Positions 57,141-64,000 of a stretch of 64,000 nt of DNA are shown here, piece by piece (within the stretch, counting starts at the first letter, position 1; each line of letters starts with the position of its first letter). Under the pieces are notes generated by a model. It was given only the letters and a program-made list of their open reading frames with translations, searched no databases and had not been told where the DNA came from. The stretch covers positions 62,001 to 126,000 of the forward strand of contig JABCPU010000022.1 in NCBI GenBank assembly GCA_016800925.1, given 5' to 3'. The stretch comes from Suillus spraguei (taxonomy: Eukaryota > Basidiomycota > Agaricomycetes > Boletales > Suillaceae). Position numbers and translations under genes: made by a program.

Positions 57141-57235
57141 ACAGAAATTAATGAATTACGAGTCGTAATTCATTGATTTCTGTTTGCGTTCAAATATGTT
57201 CAGCCTGTCGCTCTGCCTCAAATCGGACCCGTTCT
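57094..57235. repeat. 142-bp near-perfect palindrome
   Basis: Arms of about 70 bp meet at AATTACGAGTCGTAATT (centre about 57164) with almost no loop. The left arm continues the GAGGCAGAGCGA coding repeats of the preceding gene, and the right arm is its inverted copy. Confidence 0.9.
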
Positions 57236-58423
57236 AGCAGCGCTCAGCGAAAGTACTAGATAGATGTACATGCTATACGTTCTGACGATGTGTAAAGCAA
57301 TATTCTTGATATCTCTACTGGCACTGGCTGCCGATACTCACTGGTAGTGTACCGGATCTCGCGTCCTCTAACCCAAAGCGTGCAGAGGTGCTCTACAAAC
57401 AAATATTGGATTCTCATGAACACGATTTGCAGACCCTCTGTACTACTACTCTAAAGTGGGCCATCAGGTGAGAGATCACGAGCCCTTGGACTTCGAAGTT
57501 CTTGTACTGTGAAAGGCTGTGATACTCGATCGATGCCTCAGTAGGGTCAGGCAGCGCGTCCACATAGCCTGTGATCGATAAAACTAACCATCTCTTCCAG
57601 CATTCAATCAATCTCATGACCTCATTCATTGTGACATGAAGCCAGAGTAACATCCTATTTTACCCCGTTACTCATCGGGACATGTGGCTGATTGATTTTG
57701 GGCTAGTATTTCCGTACCGGTGAGCCTCTACATATGGGGGACTGCAAGCCCGACTACGTCCTAGGAACTTGATTTTATACGAGTTGACATGCGCACCAAG
57801 GCTTGAATGATTAGGCTCTTAAAAGCTCGTTTGTCATGTCAACAATAACCTCGAGCCACGGCTCGCATCATGCGACCCTCCATCTTACATCGACCAGTCC
57901 GGCCAGTTCGTCATCTACGCACAACTACCCTCAAGAATAATGATGACGATGTAACTGTCGATCAATCCGGACTGGCGTCATGGTGTCGCAAATTTGTTGT
58001 ATTAATTATGTAGGTTCAGGCTATGTAGCAATATCATCCCTATTGGCGCCATTCCTTTAAGTATATCTACGTACGAAATATTTCCAGAATCCATCTGGTC
58101 TTGTTCCGTCGCACTGGAAATCAATTCTTAGTGGAAAATCAGTTCATTCCAAGCACCACGAGATGTGCTATACCGGTGTAGGTCGAGAATCGACATTCGC
58201 ATGACTATGTTTAGATTATCACGAAGCTGACGTTGAGTGGTGGGACATTTAACATCTCACAGACAATCTTGATGCCCAAGTATCATATAAGCAGCCGAAT
58301 GTCGAACATACAATAACTTGTCTATTCCTACTTTATGTACAGTGCCCTGGAAGCTGTTTGAGCTGAACGACTTATTACCTCATCATAATCATAAAATCGC
58401 ATCCAAGGAAGAGAGAGAAAAAG
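57236..58423. other. No clear gene
   Basis: Between 57300 and 57660 some sequence looks like decayed coding DNA (TLCTTTLKWAI and EPLDFEVLVL on the plus strand) but is full of stops. The rest appears non-coding and lies 3' of the MFS gene. Confidence 0.4.
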
Positions 58424-60521
58424 TTAACGAGTCAAAGAGCTCCTTGCACGCATACGCTCCCCAGCATAATATATCCAGATAGGAAATGGTATACCGATGA
58501 CGATGGCAAGACCTGCAAGAAGAGAATTGCCTCCCCCATAATCGAGTGCTGCGAACATTTGTTGTCCAAAGAGAGGGAATGCAAAGCCAAGCAGGGAACG
58601 GAATGTCTGATGATATATTCAGAGGGCGCTGATGATATTTTGAGTAGGTACGACTCACGGCAGCCGCTGCGGTTGCACTTGCAGCATAGGTAAATGTATC
58701 TACGAGGTATAGTTGAATAGCAAGGCTTGAGAGAGGTTAGCTTTTGCACGGTGATATAATGGGAGGCATCACTCACAAAATTATCATCAATCCGAACGCA
58801 AAGATAGCGGTGCCGATGATGGGCATGGTGAAGTGAATTTCGGCTTGCGCCGACCAACCATACCAACTAAACGGAGGTTAGTGTTTAAGCAACAAAATAA
58901 AGTGTACGTATGTCTCACAATAATCCCACAGGGGCAACCAACGAACCAAATATCAGAGCGGGGATCCGCATCTCTGGCTTACCAATTCCTCCATTTTTTG
59001 CAACAAGCTACGTCATGATAAAAAATGTACTTTAGTTAATGCAGCAGAAATGGAAAGCAGTCTTCACGTACATGTAGGTATATCTTATTAGAAAGTTTGG
59101 TGCCAAAAATGGCGGCAGATATAAATCCAACGCCGAATCCAATGTATGTTAGACCTACGATTCCGACATTGAAGTGGTATACTTCTGAAAAAAGGTCTGC
59201 AAGTTTTTAATATCTGTTCCCGTGTTACCGGACGAATGATTTCACCTGGGAATGTGGTAAACATCAAGTAGTAGATACCTAAAATGGATTTAAGTTCACA
59301 ATATAACCTGACGTATGATGCCAGATATTCACCATAAATCCTGAACAGATGTCATCAGTTAGCTGTGTAATATTAAATAAAACTTACAGAGCCATGTATA
59401 AGCTGAGGATGAAGCATATAAAACTCCGGGTCAAAATTATAACGGGTCGTTTGAGGTTGATCCATAAGTAGACCCATTTATTCATGTGGGGTGCGGTGAG
59501 GACGGGACGCCTTCCAGCTGCCTTTTCGAGATCTCTTGGCATTCTTTGACGACGAAACCTGATCACTGGCGCATAAGATTCTCTCAAAAAAGGAATGCCG
59601 AGCACTGCTGCGACACCAGAGATCGCGGCGACGATATAGAAATCATATTGTATGCCGATCGACTCTGCGATGAAGCCTCCCATGATGGGCCCGACAACAG
59701 GACCTGCAAAATGAACGTGAACTTATACCAAAGCAGCAAATGTGAAACACACCTATCAGAGGTCCGATATAACATAGTGCCGTAGCGGGGGCACGATCAC
59801 GTTCGGAAAAGAGGTCATTAACAACGCCTCCACCGCATGCAATGGGTGTACCCCCTACGAAACCAGCTTCGCAGAGAGTAAGCGAACTGCGACAGTACTA
59901 GTCCAATAACGAACCTAGCAACCGAAAGACCAGAAAAGATGCAGTGTTGGGTGACAAAGCACAGCCAATGTTAAAGACGAGGAAGAAGAGGTTTGCTAAG
60001 TGGAGTACCTTGTAACTGATTTAGGCAGACGGTTCCACTAGTCTTGAAAAGAGACTACGCACCCGCACACGACCATACACTTCGGACAAGGGTGCGGTAA
60101 GTAAAGGACCGATGGCGAATGAGAGAAGGAAGATGCTGAGAGTCAACGCTGTGACTGTTGGATTGGTGATGTCATATTTTATGGCTAGGTCGGGTAAACT
60201 AGGTGCCATGATAGAACTTGCTAACGGTGTCACAAAAGTGTAGAGCGCAAGCTGACAAGAAGCCAAAATTAGGCCTCGTGATTAGATATCGAATTCTGAT
60301 GGAAGAACTAACGATTGCAGTGGTTGTCCATTTGCTGGCTGGAGACCAATTCCTGGGGTTGTCTGTGTCGTGCTGCCACTCCGAGTCACCTCTAACTGTT
60401 GAAGTTCGTCCAGAAATTTATCCTCAAGGTTATCGTATGTCGCAGAGGAGGCCTGGCGTGCGTCCACATCATCTTGATTTGGTACGTCAACACATACCGT
60501 TCCTGAAGGAGAGGCCGTCAT
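58424..60521 (-). CDS. MFS transporter, drug:H+ antiporter type
   Basis: The start at 60521 gives a polar cytoplasmic N-terminus (MTASPSGTVCVDVPNQ). About ten exons then encode a 12-helix MFS protein: TFVTPLASSIMAPSLPDLA, LTLSIFLLSFAIGPLLTAPL, motif A as SEVYGRVR (about 60060-60085), FLVFNIGCALSPNTASFL, GGTPIACGGGVVNDLF, motif C-like PVVGPIMGGFIAE, and a central basic loop (about 59530, RRQRMPRDLEKAAGRRP). The second half has FSEVYHFNVGIVGLTYIGFG, WYGWSAQAEIHFTMPIIGTA, DTFTYAASATAAAA and FPLFGQQMFAALDYGGG. It ends RMRARSSLTR at 58424. The order and motifs fit the DHA1 family that exports drugs or polyamines at the plasma membrane. Frames are intact. The substrate is unknown. Confidence 0.9.
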
Positions 60522-62723
60522 TAATATTGGTCAACGGTTGTAGACAAGAAATACTTGGATGAGGTTGAAGATAAAACGTATCTCAGGATAGACAAGTGAT
60601 TAAATAGATAGAGGTTAGTGGTACTATACTGACAGTATAATTGGAACTGGATGACAGGTGTGATAATCGGAAAGCTAGAACTCATCCGGTTACTCCAAGA
60701 CTAATCCCTGTTCGATTAGTTCAAGTTGCACGGATCGATCATAACGGCTGTCATCGTGAAAGTTACCGTCACATACCCAGTCTTGGGAGTAACTTGAAGC
60801 TATCATTACGCAGTTAGCCATTTACTGAGTCACTATTGCAGCAATGTGCTCACCATCGTGCCTCTCATTGTCATCGACCAAGAGGTGTAACTTGTAGTAC
60901 TATACTACTAGTGTCCCCTGGGTAGACCTTTATATAGAACGAAGTATGAAGTCGAGTTCGAATTTGAATATGCCATAGACTTGCGTGATAGAGCCTAACA
61001 GTGACTTGAAACTCCGCGAAAGCTAAGGTTAAAGTATTGGGTGACTTTCCGTAGGATTTGAAGTCCTAGATTTCTTTCTAAACCTTATCAACGGAGTTTT
61101 GGCTAAGTCTGCAGAGAAATTATCCGTAACTCATTTGAAGCACGAGACAAACATATAGTCGTAGGACCCAGATTAGAGTTTGGTTTTTAACAGGCGGAGT
61201 GTGAAAAATCGCGTAAAATGATATCGGCTTGTCGGCACAAAGACGTTTCTACGGCGACTTTTCACTCAGGGACTATCCATTTATGTCTAGTACTGCCATT
61301 AGTCCGTTGTGCGCTAAGATGAGATGACTAAATAATTGTATGATACGTGGTCTATTGTATACGTTCTCGCCCGTGTGAAGCTGCACAAAGACTAGCATAG
61401 AAATGACTAGACCAGTGACAACTCGCCGTGTGCACATCTGAAACTGTGACTCCTTCATCCTGCACTGATACAATCCAAAATCGTACATTTCTACTCTTGG
61501 AACGGAGACGGACTGCAAGGCATACCAAAGGCCAAACCTCTATAGCTGAGGTGGCGCTTTCTGGAGGACCGACTGACTATGAGCCAGGACTCCTGCCAGT
61601 GCTAGACATCTGGCACTCCCTAGGACCTGCGCCAGACCACCCTGCTACACTGTCTCCACCCTGCTCAACACAAACCCAGGTCACTTATTAGCATCCCGGC
61701 ACTGAACGGAGGTGATACTCCTCGTTGAAGCGGCGCCCCTGCTAATTATCCACTACACATCAAGCACATGTGCCTAGATGCCTCCCCGTACTGTCGCACA
61801 CCAGATTAGGGCACCGCATGGCGTCTTGAGCTAATACTGACGGTTCCAAGAACCGTCAGGAACATGAGTAAACAGAAGTACCTGAGCCACGTTACTCTTT
61901 TCTTCTCGTCCAGAATGCGTTACTAGTGCATCAAGTTTATTTTTGTAAAGTTGGGTGGGCTTATTTGAGCATCGTACTGACAATTTGGGCCCTTTGAGCC
62001 TGAGGAAACAGACCTATTTGTGCCACTCCGGACTCGGCGGGAATTGAAAAGCAAACGGGATGGAACACTGACAGAACAGGGTCAACGTTTCACGTCCTGA
62101 GCCACCACTGGGTCCTAGATCCGGATGACAGCGACCATCGATGGTGCGATATTATCAGTGATGGAAGATGAAAATAGAATGTACCCTCTTATCTCGTACT
62201 CGAATCTACCGAACAGCGAGTTTTGAGTTGACGTGGGTCAGGGGTGCCTAATCAATCCATGGTGCGAACCAGTGCAACCGACCTGGGAGATGCTGAGGAG
62301 GCGAAGAGGGTGGAGAGCAGTCAGATATCTGACAGCCTCGGCGAATGTGACCAGCAGGTGCGCTTGAAGAGGGCCAGGAGGACCCAGTCCTATCCCTGCA
62401 ACGTCCGCGAAGGTCAACAGCTGAAATGTATCTTTTTTGTTGGTGGCGTCCTTAAGTCGTGAGCCTTGGTGCATTTTGGATGCTTCCACTGGAAAAACCT
62501 AGACATGGTTGATGTCAGTTAGAAGCAAGTAAGAAGGCGGAAAGAAGGCCCAACGGACAATAAACACTGATAATAATAATAAAACATAGCACCGTAGATT
62601 AGTCACATCTACGTTTGACATAACTTATGTAAACCAATACCAGCAGGAATAAATAAAAGCAAATTCTCCTGCTGTTCCTGCGGAGCACTTGACGATCATT
62701 AGCTCCACCGAACATCTTCCATG
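60522..62723. other. Intergenic, with a Harbinger terminus
   Basis: No gene is seen. At 60810-60890 a stretch (GTTAGCCAT.., then CTCATTGTCATCGAC) resembles the inner part of the KDZ element 2 terminal repeat. At 61035 the Harbinger terminus GGGTGACTTTCC recurs with its subterminal TAGGATTTGAAG and TAAACCTTAT. A minus frame at 62238-62489 has no known motif. Confidence 0.45.
61035..61110 (+). repeat. Third Harbinger-family terminus
   Basis: GGGTGACTTTCCGTAGGATTT followed by TCTAAACCTTAT matches the ends at 19035 and 50697. No coding sequence follows, so this is a remnant or a non-autonomous copy. Confidence 0.6.
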
Positions 62724-64000
62724 CTATACACCACCGTCAGTCGATATATGCACGCGCTCCTGGAAAGCGATCGAGATCATGTCGGTTGCTGCGTCGGAGT
62801 CGGCTACGAGCTTAGCATGATGTTCTCGAAGGCCAAGGATCAGGCGTGGTCCTAGCACACTCATCTGTATGACCATGAAAACCTGAAGCAAGCCATAATA
62901 AATCTGAGTTGCCAGCGAGAATTGACCCTATAGAAATGATGAACCGTGATCACGCGCAGAAAGGTAAGTGAAAAATTGACATACCGAGAGTGTTGGAGAT
63001 AAAGTAGTAATGAGCTGGAAGCAAGAAACAGCAACAAAGCTACCATGTACGACCCTTTAGTAGGAGAAGGGAACAATAATCACAACATGAGCTCACCTCG
63101 CGAAGTACAGCATGTGGGTTTTCATCAACACCGTGAAACAGTTCCCCAAAATCCCTCCTGCCGAATGTTGTCGCAGTTCACGAAAGTGTTTTATCGCAAT
63201 CCAGATTGTGAGACACAGTGCGAGGACCTCCCACACAATGGAGAGTATCCAACCAATGGAATCCAAAAGAATTAGTATATCTTCTTCTCCATTGCTGATC
63301 GAGCACTGATAGGTACCGGAGAGGATGACTTCCTCTGGTATTCATCAATGAGTCCCATGCACATCTATTTTCATACACGATTAAGCGTACCCCCTGAAGT
63401 ACGCATCGTTGTTATTACGGCTAACCCTCCATCGAAAATGTTGACAGCCAGGAAAATGACGATGAGAAATATCAGGATCTTTCTAGATCGTTGATACATA
63501 GCATGCAACCGAGTGATAATGATAGCTTGCGGGGTGTTTCAGTCAGATCAATATAACTGAGGTCCCGCAAGTGCCAAGCTCACCCCACAGCATTGCAAAT
63601 ACCAAAACACTCGTCCAATTGGATGCGACGAACAGAATCCAGCCTGAGGAATCCAGTCAGTGATCGGGACTCGGGTAGTACACACTCCAAACAGACTCAC
63701 ATCTGTGGCAGCATAGTGTAACAGTCATTAATGGACCAAAAAGTCAATCAGCCTACTCACTTCTACAAGGCACCACGGTTAATTGGAGGAGAATAGTAGA
63801 CATCTGTGCAGAAGACTCACTGTGTCTGTCAGTGAGATGGTAGGAACACCCCCTGTATGCCATTAGTCAGAAGGGGAGAAGATAACAAATGTACTAAAGA
63901 GACGTACCCAGCATGTATAAGCTGATTATAAGAGCTAGGCGATTAGCACAACACCAATCGTTTAGCCTTCCGAACATACGCAGCACATAAGGTTCCAAGA
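62724..64000 (-). CDS. DUF6533-type integral membrane protein, 3' part (runs off window)
   Basis: Minus-strand exons read from the window edge: NRLALIISLYMLG, a hydrophobic ASNWTSVLVFAML, then AIIITRLHAMYQRSRKILIF and LIVIFLAVNIFDGGLAVITT (about 63410-63530). WEVLALCLTIWIAIKHFREL and RQHSAGGILGNCFTVLMKTH (about 63120-63240) follow, then AVSCF-type residues, and a final exon with VIQMSVLGPRLILGLREHHA, LVADSDAATDMISIAFQE and a stop at 62724. This is the typical C-terminal half of the basidiomycete-specific DUF6533 membrane proteins (about seven helices, function unknown). The N-terminus lies beyond 64000. Some exon borders are uncertain. Confidence 0.75.

Overview
The window looks like nuclear DNA of a basidiomycete fungus, most likely an Agaricomycete. 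Genes are cut by many 50-70 nt introns with GTRAGT donors and CTRAY branch motifs. Gene families typical of that group are present (a DUF6533-type membrane protein, a small G-domain protein, a KDZ transposase fused to a Ulp1 protease, a DUF6818/Myb-like Harbinger partner). There are no rRNA genes, convincing tRNA genes or bacterial-style operons. Transposons and their relics fill roughly two thirds of the sequence.

Layout: 1-4990 holds a broken LINE (reverse transcriptase and RNase H, minus strand) split by a solo LTR and capped by a MITE. 5-7.5 kb is poorly readable. 7.6-10.0 kb is an apparently intact cytochrome P450. 10.5-19.0 kb is an 8.5 kb KDZ-type element with ~0.3 kb inverted ends, a decayed transposase and a viroplasmin-domain gene, riddled with nested solo LTRs. 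19.0-20.9 kb is a decayed PIF/Harbinger transposase. 23 kb has a small secreted repeat peptide gene. 24.9-32.9 kb is one host G-domain gene on the minus strand. 35.5-46.8 kb is a second, apparently full-length KDZ element (11.3 kb) with two genes. 48.5-50.6 kb is a secreted conserved protein. 50.7-54.6 kb is a Harbinger Myb-like gene broken by a nested LTR. 56.4-57.2 kb is a broken conserved gene. 58.4-60.5 kb is an MFS drug transporter. From 62.7 kb to the window end lies the 3' part of a DUF6533-type membrane protein.

The most striking thing is at 25.5-31.6 kb. What looks like a 69-bp minisatellite is, on the minus strand, a tandem array of complete introns (GTGAGT donor, CTGAT branch site, CTTCGCAG acceptor, 66 nt) separated by exons of exactly three nucleotides. 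There are 75 near-identical units, one ATG micro-exon upstream and 12 highly diverged units downstream that still keep AG-NNN-GT. The array sits between the G-domain exons and the C-terminal exon of one gene, and both borders are in phase 0. If spliced, it adds about 88 residues, one codon per exon. Within the core the only strongly variable position is the codon itself (Ala, Asp, Tyr, Leu, Arg, Val, Gly, always NNT), while the introns are homogenised, the reverse of the usual pattern. I know of no described equivalent.

Second, three ~273-bp MITEs can be explained as one internal-deletion product of the 11.3 kb KDZ element, joined at an 8-bp direct repeat. The nested insertions, several with exact target duplications, give a readable relative history of the locus. 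All product names come from reading translations by eye; no database search was possible.
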